From CAYMTN01 sp964393335 (GTDB taxonomy: Bacteria > Chloroflexota > Anaerolineae > Aggregatilineales > Aggregatilineaceae), in assembly GCA_964393335.1 (NCBI GenBank), contig CAYMTN010000069.1:1-22480 (forward strand): a DNA stretch of 22,480 nt, in the 5' to 3' direction. Numbering within the stretch: the first letter of the stretch is position 1; each line of letters starts with the position of its first letter. Both the position numbers and the translations under genes were made by a program. This document shows positions 14,171 through 22,069 of the stretch, one piece after another. The notes under the pieces were generated by a model that ran no database searches, was not told the origin of the DNA, and saw nothing but the letters and a program-made list of their open reading frames with translations.

Positions 14171-15481
14171 ATGATCGACCTGTTCCCCGAGAGCGTTGAC
14201 ATTCTGACGATTGTCGGCGTGATCATCCTCGCCGCGTTTGTCGTCGGGCAGATTTTCCGCCAGCTAGGCATTCCGCAAGTCGTCGGTTTTATCGTCGCCG
14301 GGACGGCGCTCGGCCCGTCGATCCTGGGCATTATTCCTGCCGATCTGACCGGCAACCTGACGTTTGTCACCGAGCTGGCATTGGGCCTGATCGGCTTTGA
14401 GATGGGCGAGCACCTGCGCTTTGACGAACTGCGCAAGCTGGGGCGCAGCATCATGACCATCGTGGTCTTGCAGGCGCTCGGCGCGTTCGTGTTCGTGGCG
14501 GCGGGTGTTTACCTGGTCACCGGCTCGACTCCGGCGGCGCTGATCTTCGGCGCGATCGGCATGGCCACCGCCCCGGCGGCGACGGTCGACGTGCTGACCG
14601 AATATGGCGCGGAAGGCCCCATGACGACGACGCTGCTGGCCGTGATCGGCATCGACGACGCGCTGACGCTGCTCGTGTTCAGCATCGCGGCGGCGATGGC
14701 TGCGCCCCTGCTAACAAACGGGGGTGATCTCTCGATCATCGACGTGCTGACCGGCGGCGGGGATGTGTCGCTGTTCGAAATGATCGAGCTACCGCTGTTC
14801 GAGATCGGCGGATCGCTGGTGGTGGGCGTTCTGTTCGGCTTTTTCCTGGCGTTCGTGATGGACCACATCCAGAAATACCACGCGCCGAAACGCCGCCAGC
14901 ACGACGCGATGGCCGTGTCGATTGCCGTCGTGTTTATCGCCACCGGGCTGTCACGCAGCATCGATCTGTCATTGATCCTCACGACGATGGTGATGGGCGT
15001 GGTCGTCGTGAATCGCACGCCGCACAACGGGCGCTTCATCCGCTTCACCATCGAGCAGGCCGGGCCGGTGATCTACGTGTTGTTTTTTGCGCTGGTCGGC
15101 GCGGGCCTGCAAATCGACGCGCTGCCGGGCATGGGCCTGTTGGGCCTGACGTATATCGTGCTGCGCATCGGCGGCAAGTACAGCGGGGCGTGGCTGGGCG
15201 GCGCACTCGCCCGCAGCGATCCCAAAGTGCGTAACAACCTGGGGCTGGCGCTGCTGTCGCAGGCCGGTGTCGCCATCGGCCTCGCGCTGGCGAGCAGCAC
15301 CCGCTTCGACGAATTCGGCGCAGATGGCGAAGAATTGGGCGACTTGGTGGTGAACGTCGTCACGGCGACGACGTTTGTCGTGCAGTTGATCGGGCCGGTG
15401 CTGGTCAAGGTCGCCATCACGCGCGCCGGGGAGATCGGTCGGGCGCACGAACCGGCCCTTATCGAAACCGAAGGGCCGTAA
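14171..15481 (+). CDS. Monovalent cation/proton antiporter, CPA2 (Kef-type) family
   Basis: A 436-residue integral membrane protein with about 12 hydrophobic segments. The N-terminal hydrophobic region is followed by FRQLGIPQVVGFIVAGTALG, typical of Kef/NapA-like exchangers, then FVTELALGLIGFEMGEHL. The TM4 discontinuity is ATAPAATVDV, and the paired aspartates GIDDAL (Asp162-Asp163) in TM5 are expected to carry the ion and proton in electrogenic CPA2 exchangers. There is no C-terminal TrkA-N domain, so it is shorter than KefB/KefC. It exchanges Na+ or K+ for H+; which ion is not decidable. It has its own promoter and long leader, and a terminator separates it from the peroxiredoxin. It converges on the LysM gene. 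Confidence 0.92.
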   Translation: MIDLFPESVDILTIVGVIILAAFVVGQIFRQLGIPQVVGFIVAGTALGPSILGIIPADLTGNLTFVTELALGLIGFEMGEHLRFDELRKLGRSIMTIVVLQALGAFVFVAAGVYLVTGSTPAALIFGAIGMATAPAATVDVLTEYGAEGPMTTTLLAVIGIDDALTLLVFSIAAAMAAPLLTNGGDLSIIDVLTGGGDVSLFEMIELPLFEIGGSLVVGVLFGFFLAFVMDHIQKYHAPKRRQHDAMAVSIAVVFIATGLSRSIDLSLILTTMVMGVVVVNRTPHNGRFIRFTIEQAGPVIYVLFFALVGAGLQIDALPGMGLLGLTYIVLRIGGKYSGAWLGGALARSDPKVRNNLGLALLSQAGVAIGLALASSTRFDEFGADGEELGDLVVNVVTATTFVVQLIGPVLVKVAITRAGEIGRAHEPALIETEGP

Positions 15482-15521
15482 GTCCGCGATCAGGTCGGGG
15501 CGCACAAGACCGGGAGCAGAA

Positions 15522-15579
15522 AGCCGCCCCAGGAGTCGGACCCTGGGACGGCTGGGGGCTGTGGTGGGGGATCACAGCC
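15522..15579. terminator. Paired hairpins between the convergent antiporter and LysM genes
   Basis: AGCCGCCCCAGG (15522-15533) pairs with CCTGGGACGGCT (15542-15553) with one mismatch, and GGCTGTG (15557-15563) pairs with CACAGCC (15573-15579). On the minus strand the first hairpin is followed by a short TTTCT, so it best serves the LysM gene. No good T-run exists on the plus strand. Confidence 0.6.
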
Positions 15580-15597
15580 GGAGGAGGAGGGGTGGTT

Positions 15598-16371
15598 CTA
15601 TCCGATAGGCTCAGGGACGATAATCACCTGGTTGGGGTAAATCAAGTTGACGTTGATAATCTGGTTGGCCTGCGCCAGGACGCCCACCGTCGTGCCGTAT
15701 TGGGCGGCGATGCCGGACAGCGTATCGCCCGGCTGCACGGTGTACAGGTCCGGCTGGTACTGGTCCGGGATGACCAGGCGCTGGCCTGTCTCGATCAGAT
15801 TCGGGTCTGCGAGCTGGTTCGCCTCAATGATCTCTGCCGGTTGCAGGCCGAACTGCGCCGCGATCTCATCGACCGTGTCGCCGCGCTGCACGATGTAGAC
15901 CCGGTCAAAGGGCAGCGGGACCTGAACGGGCACGTCGCTGCCAGGGATCACCAGGACCTGCCCCACATCGATCAACCCAGGATTCACGATGGCGTTGGCG
16001 TCTTCCAGCGCCGTCAGGGTGACACCAAACTGCGCCGCGATAGCGTCGAGCGTATCGCCGCTCTGCACGACGTAGGTACCGTCGTCAATACAGATCGTCT
16101 GGTCGGGCTGTACCTGCGCCGGTTCCGACAGATCGTTGAAAGCGATCAGGTTGGCGACGGTGGTGCCGAAGCGGGCTGCGATCTGCCCCAGGTCATCACC
16201 GGCCTGTACGACGTAGGGATAGCCCTGGTAACACGTCGCCTCGGTCACTTGCTGGGGAGACGCGGTTTGAGGCGATGTCCCGGCGGCCTGCGCGGTCGGC
16301 AAGACCAGCAGCGCCGCTCCCAACGTCACGATCAGCGTGACAGATGTGAGAAACGTTTTACGATAGGTCAT
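15598..16371 (-). CDS. Secreted protein with four LysM domains
   Basis: A 257-residue protein from ATG 16371: MTYRKTF, then a hydrophobic stretch (LTSVTLIVTLGAALLVL) and a signal-peptidase-like site PTAQAAG. The remainder is four LysM repeats, each about 45 residues: YVVQAGDDLGQIAARFG, YVVQSGDTLDAIAAQFG, YIVQRGDTVDEIAAQFG and YTVQPGDTLSGIAAQYG. Each continues to an N-rich middle and ends in a hydrophobic strand such as VLVIP. LysM binds N-acetylglucosamine polymers such as peptidoglycan. There is no catalytic domain, so it is likely a wall-associated binding or adaptor protein. Two Cys in the first repeat may form a disulfide. The open frame extends upstream to 16482, but the signal peptide fixes the start. 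Its Shine-Dalgarno is weak. Confidence 0.93.
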   Translation of the reverse strand: MTYRKTFLTSVTLIVTLGAALLVLPTAQAAGTSPQTASPQQVTEATCYQGYPYVVQAGDDLGQIAARFGTTVANLIAFNDLSEPAQVQPDQTICIDDGTYVVQSGDTLDAIAAQFGVTLTALEDANAIVNPGLIDVGQVLVIPGSDVPVQVPLPFDRVYIVQRGDTVDEIAAQFGLQPAEIIEANQLADPNLIETGQRLVIPDQYQPDLYTVQPGDTLSGIAAQYGTTVGVLAQANQIINVNLIYPNQVIIVPEPIG

Positions 16372-16703
16372 GTTACATCTCGGTTCTCTGCTCTCACGAA
16401 ATACTCGCCATATCATCCAGTGCAGGTTTGAGACACATGCCTTGAGCGTCAGGCGCAGGCGAACCTGCAAAAAACCGTTCAAACCATCCGGTTCATTCTT
16501 GCACTAGGTATCACTCTAAACCAGAAGCCCGTCTCAAACATCACCCAACGGGCGGATTTGGATCTGGGCCAGGTGGGGGATGTGAGCCGGGCGAATCACG
16601 TCACACCGGTCTGTCCTGGTTAACTCTTACAATCACCTCACCAGATAGCCCGAACATGGGTACAATAGGGCGTGGTAACAGCCTAGACTTGCGGGGGACT
16701 GTG
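16372..16703. other. Divergent intergenic region between LysM and LuxR-type genes
   Basis: No gene is seen. TACAAT at 16661-16666 is a likely plus-strand -10 for the regulator, with a poor -35 (TCACCA at 17 bases). GTTTGA/TCAAAC occurs three times (16426, 16479, 16534), spaced 53 and 55 bases. The outer pair extends to a 9-bp inverted repeat, GTTTGAGAC (16426-16434) and GTCTCAAAC (16531-16539). TGCAGGTT (16421) and AACCTGCA (16462) form another inverted repeat. They may be operator half-sites. No convincing minus-strand promoter was found. Confidence 0.4.
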
Positions 16704-19127
16704 GTGAACCAAACCCTTTTTAACCTGCCGCCGCAAACGACGCCGTTTGTGGGCCGGATGCGCGAACTGGCCGCCATCGCCGAGCAGTTGGCACGCCCGG
16801 ACTGCCACCTGCTCACGCTGGTCGGTCCCGGCGGGATCGGCAAGACACGCCTGGCGTTGGAAACCGCCGCCCGGCAGCGCGGCGTCTATGCGGACGGGAT
16901 CGCGTTTGTGCCGCTTCAGGCGCTCAACTCACACGAGTTTTTGGTGCCCGCCATCGCTGAAGCGGTGCGCCACGAGATCACGTGCTGCGACGACCCAGAG
17001 GAAGAACTGGCCTGTTTTCTGAGCGACAAAACACTGCTGCTGATCCTCGACAATTTCGAGCACGTGCTCGAAGGCGTGGACCTCGTCAGCCACCTGTTAG
17101 CCGCCGCGCCCGGCCTGACGATCCTGGTGACGTCGCGCGAGGCGCTGAATCTTCAGGAAGAATGGCTCTGGCCGGTAACGGGTATGAGTTTCCCCGACCT
17201 GGCCGAGGTACAGGACGGCAGCGTCCTGCACCTGGACGATTACAGCGCCGTGCAGCTTTTCATGGAGCGGGCGCAGCGCATCCGCGCGGATTTTTCGCCG
17301 GATGAGAATCTGGCGTGTGTCGTGCGTATCTGCTCCCTGGTGGAAGGGATGCCGCTCGGCCTGGAACTGGCCGCCGCCTGGATGCGCGTGCTGTCGTGCG
17401 AGGAAATCGCCCGCGAGATCGGGCGCAACCTGGATTTTCTGGCGACCCGCGCGCGCAACGTCGAGCCGCGCCACCGCAGTATGCGCGTCGCGCTCGATCA
17501 TTCGTGGAATCTGCTGACACCCGAGGAACAAACAGTGTTCAGCCACCTGGCCGTTTTCCGGGGCCATTTCACGCGGGACGCCGCCACCGCAGTCACCGGG
17601 GCGACGTTAACCGAGCTGTCAGCGCTGGTCGATAAATCGCTGCTGCGCCACGAAACATCCGGCAGTTATGACCAGCACGAACTGATCCGCCAGTACGCCG
17701 AAAAACAATTGAACGTCGCCATGGATGACAGCATCGACGCGCGCGACCGCCACGCCCAATATTACCTGGGGCTGCTCGAACGCCGCTGGCCCGATTTGAT
17801 CGGCAGCCGCCCGACCGAGGCGCTGCAACACATCGAAGAAGAGATCAAAAACGTGCGAGTCGGGTGGAGTTGGGCGGCCATCCACGACCTGCACCGCGAG
17901 CTTGAGCGCAGCAGTGACAGCCTGGGCTTTTTCTACGATACGCGCGGCTGGTATCACGAAGGTCAAAACATGTTCGGGCTGGCGGCAGAAGCCGTGCGCG
18001 ATGCCAAACCCGGTACGACGTGCCTGCTGCTCGGCAGGCTGCTGGCCTGGCAGGGTGTGCTGTGTAACAGCCTGAACTGGCCGGACAAAGCGCAGGCCCT
18101 GCTCGAAGAAAGCCTGGTGATCGCCCGCCAGCACGACGCGCTGCCCGCCATCGCCTTCAGCCTGCTGCGCCTGGGCGAAGTCGCCGCGTTTCAGGAACGG
18201 TACGACGAAGCGCACGCGCGGTTCACGGACAGCCTCGCGCTGTACGAGTCGGTCGGTGACCGCTGGGGACAGGCCTACGTGTTGAACTGGCTGGGCCTGA
18301 CCAGCGACGATCTGTCCGCGCGTCACGATGCCATCGGGCGCAGCGCCGCGATCTTCCGCGAGCTTGGCAGCCGGTGGGGGATCGGCATCGTGCTGCCCAG
18401 CCTGGCGTACCTGGCATCCAGCGATCACGATTACGAGCTGGCGCTGCAACTGGGCATCGAAGGGTTCGAGGCGTGCCAGGAAATCGGCATCCCCTGGGGC
18501 GCGGCGATGGCGTGCGAATCGATGGGGTATGCCTACTACTACCTGGGTGCCTTCCCGGACGCCCGGCGCTGTGTCGAACAGGCGCTGCGTATCTCGATCG
18601 GCATCCACCTGCCGCACTTCATTGCGAATGCGTCCTATGCGCTGGGGCTGGTGCTGATCGCGCAGGGAGAAACCACGCTGGCGACCGACTTGATCGCCAT
18701 CGCCTACCACCACTACAAAAAGGACGTGGGGCGGCTGCCGGATTATTTCGACATGGAAAACGAGGTCCCGGCCACCATCCTGGCGACCCTGGAAGACCGC
18801 GCCCGCGACATCGATCCCGAAGCCACCGCGCGGCGCGTGCTGGCCGAGCTTGAGCGGCGGCCCGCCACGCCCGCGCCTGCCGCCGCCGGTCCTGCGGGCG
18901 CACCGCCGGACCTGCTCACCGACCGCGAAGCGGAGATTTTGGGGCTGGTAGCGGATGGCCTGACCAACCGCACCATCGCGGAAACGCTGTATCTTTCAAC
19001 GGGCACGATAAAATGGTACTTGAGCCAGGTTTACAGCAAACTGGGCGTCAGCAGCCGCACGCAGGCTGTCGCGCGGGCGCGCGAGATGCACTTGCTGCGC
19101 GGGGAGGACGGCAAAACCAACCCCTAG
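16704..19127 (+). CDS. STAND-type ATPase regulator with TPR region and C-terminal LuxR HTH
   Basis: An 807-residue protein from GTG 16704, five bases after GGGGGA. The ATG at 16656 lies upstream of the -10 box and is not used. It begins VNQTLFNLPPQTTPFVGR, then the Walker A GPGGIGKT (41-48), Walker B LLLILDNFEHVL (about 110-121), the sensor-like TSREALN, and the NB-ARC GMPLGLELAAAWM. A winged-helix segment includes FSHLAVFRGHFTRDAA and LVDKSLLRH. TPR-like helices fill about residues 350-700. The LuxR-type HTH (about 736-796) is LLTDREAEILGLVADGL then GTIKWYLSQVYSKLGV. This matches the MalT-like regulators in which an inducer and ATP drive oligomerisation on DNA. The inducer is unknown. The TPRs may bind a partner. 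Its target could be the adjacent LysM or glycosyltransferase gene. Confidence 0.93.
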   Translation: MNQTLFNLPPQTTPFVGRMRELAAIAEQLARPDCHLLTLVGPGGIGKTRLALETAARQRGVYADGIAFVPLQALNSHEFLVPAIAEAVRHEITCCDDPEEELACFLSDKTLLLILDNFEHVLEGVDLVSHLLAAAPGLTILVTSREALNLQEEWLWPVTGMSFPDLAEVQDGSVLHLDDYSAVQLFMERAQRIRADFSPDENLACVVRICSLVEGMPLGLELAAAWMRVLSCEEIAREIGRNLDFLATRARNVEPRHRSMRVALDHSWNLLTPEEQTVFSHLAVFRGHFTRDAATAVTGATLTELSALVDKSLLRHETSGSYDQHELIRQYAEKQLNVAMDDSIDARDRHAQYYLGLLERRWPDLIGSRPTEALQHIEEEIKNVRVGWSWAAIHDLHRELERSSDSLGFFYDTRGWYHEGQNMFGLAAEAVRDAKPGTTCLLLGRLLAWQGVLCNSLNWPDKAQALLEESLVIARQHDALPAIAFSLLRLGEVAAFQERYDEAHARFTDSLALYESVGDRWGQAYVLNWLGLTSDDLSARHDAIGRSAAIFRELGSRWGIGIVLPSLAYLASSDHDYELALQLGIEGFEACQEIGIPWGAAMACESMGYAYYYLGAFPDARRCVEQALRISIGIHLPHFIANASYALGLVLIAQGETTLATDLIAIAYHHYKKDVGRLPDYFDMENEVPATILATLEDRARDIDPEATARRVLAELERRPATPAPAAAGPAGAPPDLLTDREAEILGLVADGLTNRTIAETLYLSTGTIKWYLSQVYSKLGVSSRTQAVARAREMHLLRGEDGKTNP

Positions 19128-19144
19128 ACCTATCTGACAGCAAC

Positions 19145-19190
19145 CGCCCCCCTCCCGGCCTGAGATATGGTTGAGCGGGGGGCGCTTTTT
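19145..19190 (+). terminator. Rho-independent terminator after the LuxR-type regulator
   Basis: CGCCCCCC (19145-19152) pairs with GGGGGGCG (19177-19184), followed by CTTTTT. It starts 18 bases after the stop codon. The loop is 24 bases. Confidence 0.85.
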
Positions 19191-19292
19191 GTTCGGGCAG
19201 ATTCTCACAGTCCCGACAGCGAAGCGCACGCGTTTTGCTACTGGGCCTGACGTATCTGGCCAAACTGATCATGTGGCAGAGGCTCGCCGGTT

Positions 19293-19368
19293 AGCCTCAC
19301 CCCTGGCCGAATGGCGGCTCCATTTTGATGGAGAGGGGAAAAGGGGCCGGGGGTCAAGGGGTGAGGCT
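19293..19368. repeat. Nested palindromic repeat element (REP/MITE-like)
   Basis: AGCCTCACCCC (19293-19303) is perfectly complementary to GGGGTGAGGCT (19358-19368). Inside, CCCCTGGCC (19300-19308) nearly pairs with GGCCGGGGG (19345-19353), and CTCCAT-TTTG-ATGGAG (19318-19333) forms the tip. The 76-base element lies in a gene-free stretch (19191-19456) with no coding potential. Confidence 0.75.
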
Positions 19369-19444
19369 TGCTGCTGGTACTCGAAAACTTAGTCTTCAAG
19401 GTGAGTATCAGTGATTAGCGCCGCCGTGATCGATAAGTCTGCGG

Positions 19445-19450
19445 TATGAT
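19445..19450 (+). promoter_or_regulatory. Possible -10 box of the glycosyltransferase gene (leaderless geometry)
   Basis: TATGAT, six bases before the ATG at 19457. There is no recognisable -35 box and no Shine-Dalgarno sequence. Confidence 0.3.
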
Positions 19451-19456
19451 CGGCGC

Positions 19457-21232
19457 ATGAAACACACCGCCTGGATCGCCCTGCTCTGCATCCTGCTGGC
19501 GTATGGATCGAGCGCCATCGTCAGCCGGACCGTGTTCGAGCGCCTGCCGCATCTCGAAGACGAATTCGCCTACCTGTACCAGGCGCGTATCTTCGCGCAC
19601 GGCGACGTCGCAATCGCCACGCCGCTGCCGCGCCGCGCTTACTGGCAGCCGTTTTTGATCGACGTGAACGGCCAGCGCGCCGGCAAGTACCCGCCCGGCT
19701 GGCCGCTGCTGCTGGCAGGCGGTGCCGCGCTCGGCCAGCCCTGGATCGTCAACGCGTGGCTGGTCATGCTGACCGTCGCGCTGGTGTACCGGCTGGGACG
19801 CGCCCTGTTTTCGCCGCCGACCGGCGCAGTCGCCGCGATCCTCACGTCGAGCAGCCCGGCGGCGCTGCTGCTCGACGGCACGTTGATGGCGCATACCGCC
19901 GCGTTGTTCTGGACGACGCTGCTGCTGTTCGCGCTGTGGCGCGTCGAAAAAACGTCTTCGCCGGAGCCGGGCCAGCGCTCACGGTCGGCGGCGGTTTCAC
20001 CCTCGATTCCACCCTTGACTGATAGCGGGCGCGGCAAGCAGCGCCCCTACGCAAACCATGTGCGGGGAAATGCTGGCCGTTTGCGCCGCTTCGGGCAGAG
20101 TCTCAAAGGAGATTTTTGGGCGGGCACCGGGGGACTCGCGCTGGGGATGCTGATCATCACGCGCCCGCTGACCGGGCTGGCGCTGGCCGTGCCGCTGGCA
20201 GTTTTCAGCACGGGGCGTGCCGCATGGATCGCCGCGCGGCATACGTGGCGATCCGGCTGGCGTGCGCTGCGCCCGCTGCTCATCCTGGGCGGGGTCGCGC
20301 TGGCGATCAGCCTGATCTGGCCCGCGTTCAATTACGCAGTCAGCGCCCGGCGCGACGAGTCCTTCCCGGCGTACCTGGGGCGATTTGTGCGCGGCGATGC
20401 GGATACCAACCTGTATCTGCGCGTCTGGCCGTATGACCGCGTCGGGTTTGGCGCGGGACACGGGCGCGCGCCGGGCGGCCATACGCTCGCGCTCGGCTGG
20501 GCGCACACCAGGGCCGATCTGCGCTGCGCCGCGCGGGACCTGTTCGGATGGGCCGCGCCGCCCCCGGCCTCGCTGACCGTCGAACAGGACGCGTGTCTCG
20601 CGGCGAGTCCGGGGTTTAGCTGGCTGCTGCTGCCGGTTGGGCTGGTGATCGCGGCGCGGCGGCGCTGGACGTGGTACTTGCTGGCGCTGCCGGTCGGCCT
20701 GATCGCGGCATACGCGGCCTACTGGATCGGCGGCGGGGCGTACAGCGCGCGGTATTACTTCGAGAGCCTGACGGCGGTCACGCTGCTGAGCGCGGCGGGT
20801 TTCACCGGATTGGCGGCGATGATCGGGCGCGCGGTCCGCCGCTCTACGGCGAGACACGCGCTCGCACGCTCGTTTTGCGCCGCGCCTTACGCGCTGCTCG
20901 GCGCTGCCGTGATCTACACGCTAGTCGTCTACGCACCGGCACGCCTGCGCCCGCTGCGCGGCGTGAATCACATCAGCCAGGCGCAGATCGCACGTGTGGA
21001 CGCCGTGCGGCGCGACCCGGCGCTGCCCGTCGTCGTGATCGTGCGCGGCGACCATCACTGGTACGAGGTCGGCGCGCTGATGGCCGTGACCTCCCCCTAC
21101 CTGGACAGCGACATCGTCCTGGCCCGCGACCCGGACGAGGCGACGCTGCAAATCCTGCTGAAACAATGGTGGGACCGGGACGTGTTGTATTACGTCGAGG
21201 GGCAGATCGTGCGCGTGCCGCCGGATGGCTGA
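19457..21232 (+). CDS. GT-C-fold membrane glycosyltransferase (GT39/ArnT-like), probable
   Basis: A 591-residue protein with roughly 10 hydrophobic segments. The first loop carries HLEDEFAYLYQARIF, with the acidic pair expected at the catalytic site of GT-C enzymes of the dolichyl-phosphate-mannose/ArnT group. This is followed by KYPPGWPLLLAGGAALG and later TRPLTGLALAVPLAVF. These enzymes transfer sugars from lipid carriers at the outer face of the membrane. The acceptor is unknown. Residues about 165-220 form a polar, poorly conserved-looking insert encoded partly by a palindromic repeat (20027-20046). The ATG has no Shine-Dalgarno sequence. The stop codon (21230-21232) directly abuts the stop of the convergent gene. 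Confidence 0.75.
   Translation: MKHTAWIALLCILLAYGSSAIVSRTVFERLPHLEDEFAYLYQARIFAHGDVAIATPLPRRAYWQPFLIDVNGQRAGKYPPGWPLLLAGGAALGQPWIVNAWLVMLTVALVYRLGRALFSPPTGAVAAILTSSSPAALLLDGTLMAHTAALFWTTLLLFALWRVEKTSSPEPGQRSRSAAVSPSIPPLTDSGRGKQRPYANHVRGNAGRLRRFGQSLKGDFWAGTGGLALGMLIITRPLTGLALAVPLAVFSTGRAAWIAARHTWRSGWRALRPLLILGGVALAISLIWPAFNYAVSARRDESFPAYLGRFVRGDADTNLYLRVWPYDRVGFGAGHGRAPGGHTLALGWAHTRADLRCAARDLFGWAAPPPASLTVEQDACLAASPGFSWLLLPVGLVIAARRRWTWYLLALPVGLIAAYAAYWIGGGAYSARYYFESLTAVTLLSAAGFTGLAAMIGRAVRRSTARHALARSFCAAPYALLGAAVIYTLVVYAPARLRPLRGVNHISQAQIARVDAVRRDPALPVVVIVRGDHHWYEVGALMAVTSPYLDSDIVLARDPDEATLQILLKQWWDRDVLYYVEGQIVRVPPDG
20027..20046. repeat. REP-like palindrome inside the glycosyltransferase coding sequence
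   Basis: GGGCGC-GGCAAGCA-GCGCCC, a 6-bp perfect stem. It sits in a stretch (about 19970-20110) encoding Ser, Pro, Arg and Gly in an otherwise hydrophobic protein. Length and frame are compatible with continued translation. Confidence 0.6.
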
Positions 21233-22066
21233 TCAGCGCTCCCACTGGCGCGCCGTGCTGACCATCATGCCGGCGGCGAGCAGGTAGGGTACGTAAGCCC
21301 CGACCGCCGCCAGCACAGCCAGCAGGGCGATGTTGGTGTGCACAGCCGACGGCAGTACCAGCTCGGGAGCGAACCAGCAGCACACACACGGGCACACCAG
21401 CACGCTCATCAGCGCCGACGCCGACGAAACCACCGCCATCCCGCTTTGCAGCCGCAGCAGCCCCGCCCGCACGCCGACTGTGATCCCCAAAAACGTCAGC
21501 CCAATCAGCCCGATCAGGCCGATCAGCGCCAGCAGGGCAGGCCCGACGACGTCCCAATAGTCCGGCGCGCCGGACCCGTAGGCGTGCATTTGAGCGTGAA
21601 TCACCATCATCAGGCGGAATGCTTCCAACGTCAGGACCGGCACCAGCACACACAACGTCAGGACCAGGGCGCGCAGCCGGTACAACACCGCGAATACGTG
21701 CGCCCGCACCAGCGCCTGATTCGTCAGCGGCGTCGTCCAGATCACGTCGAACATGACCGGCGCGGTGCTGCGGCGCGTCAGGATGACGGCCCATGCCGTC
21801 GTCACAAACGGCATCGCCAGAAACAAGCCGCCGCCGATCATGATTAACAGGGCTTCGGCAAACGGGAACTCGGGGTCCGCATAACGCAGCGTCCCCCACG
21901 TGAGGACGAGGGTCGCCGCCAGCCCAACCGCGAACGCCACCCAGACCAGTTCGCGCAGCGAGAACCGTTGCGGCTGGCGTTTGATCTGCACGATTAGCGG
22001 GTTGGCGTCCGGCCCCCAGCGGTCAAAGCCGGTGCGGGCGTCTACCCAGGCGATGAAACGTCGCAG
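21233..22066 (-). CDS. ABC-2-type membrane permease subunit, probable CTG start
   Basis: A hydrophobic protein with about six membrane segments, for example WVAFAVGLAATLVLTWGTL, FLAMPFVTTAWAVILTRRS, ALLALIGLIGLIGLTFLGI and IALLAVLAAVGAYVPYLLAAGMM. The cytoplasmic element FDVIWTTPLTNQALVRAHVF resembles the coupling region of ABC-2-type exporter permeases. A GTG-started frame (21991, 252 residues) lacks a ribosome binding site. Upstream, the same frame continues in coding style (RRFIAWVDARTGFDRWGPDANP) to a CTG at 22066, six bases from GAGGAG, giving 277 residues. A GTG overlapping the RNase Z stop as GTGA lies in another frame. A single frameshift is the alternative. No ATPase gene is in view. 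Motif LVCPCVCCW is Cys-rich. Confidence 0.65.
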   Translation of the reverse strand: MRRFIAWVDARTGFDRWGPDANPLIVQIKRQPQRFSLRELVWVAFAVGLAATLVLTWGTLRYADPEFPFAEALLIMIGGGLFLAMPFVTTAWAVILTRRSTAPVMFDVIWTTPLTNQALVRAHVFAVLYRLRALVLTLCVLVPVLTLEAFRLMMVIHAQMHAYGSGAPDYWDVVGPALLALIGLIGLIGLTFLGITVGVRAGLLRLQSGMAVVSSASALMSVLVCPCVCCWFAPELVLPSAVHTNIALLAVLAAVGAYVPYLLAAGMMVSTARQWER

Positions 22067-22069
22067 TGT

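Noticed and set aside
17619..18713. 364-residue minus-strand ORF
   Set aside because: Shadow of the STAND/LuxR regulator, which has Walker and HTH motifs on the plus strand.
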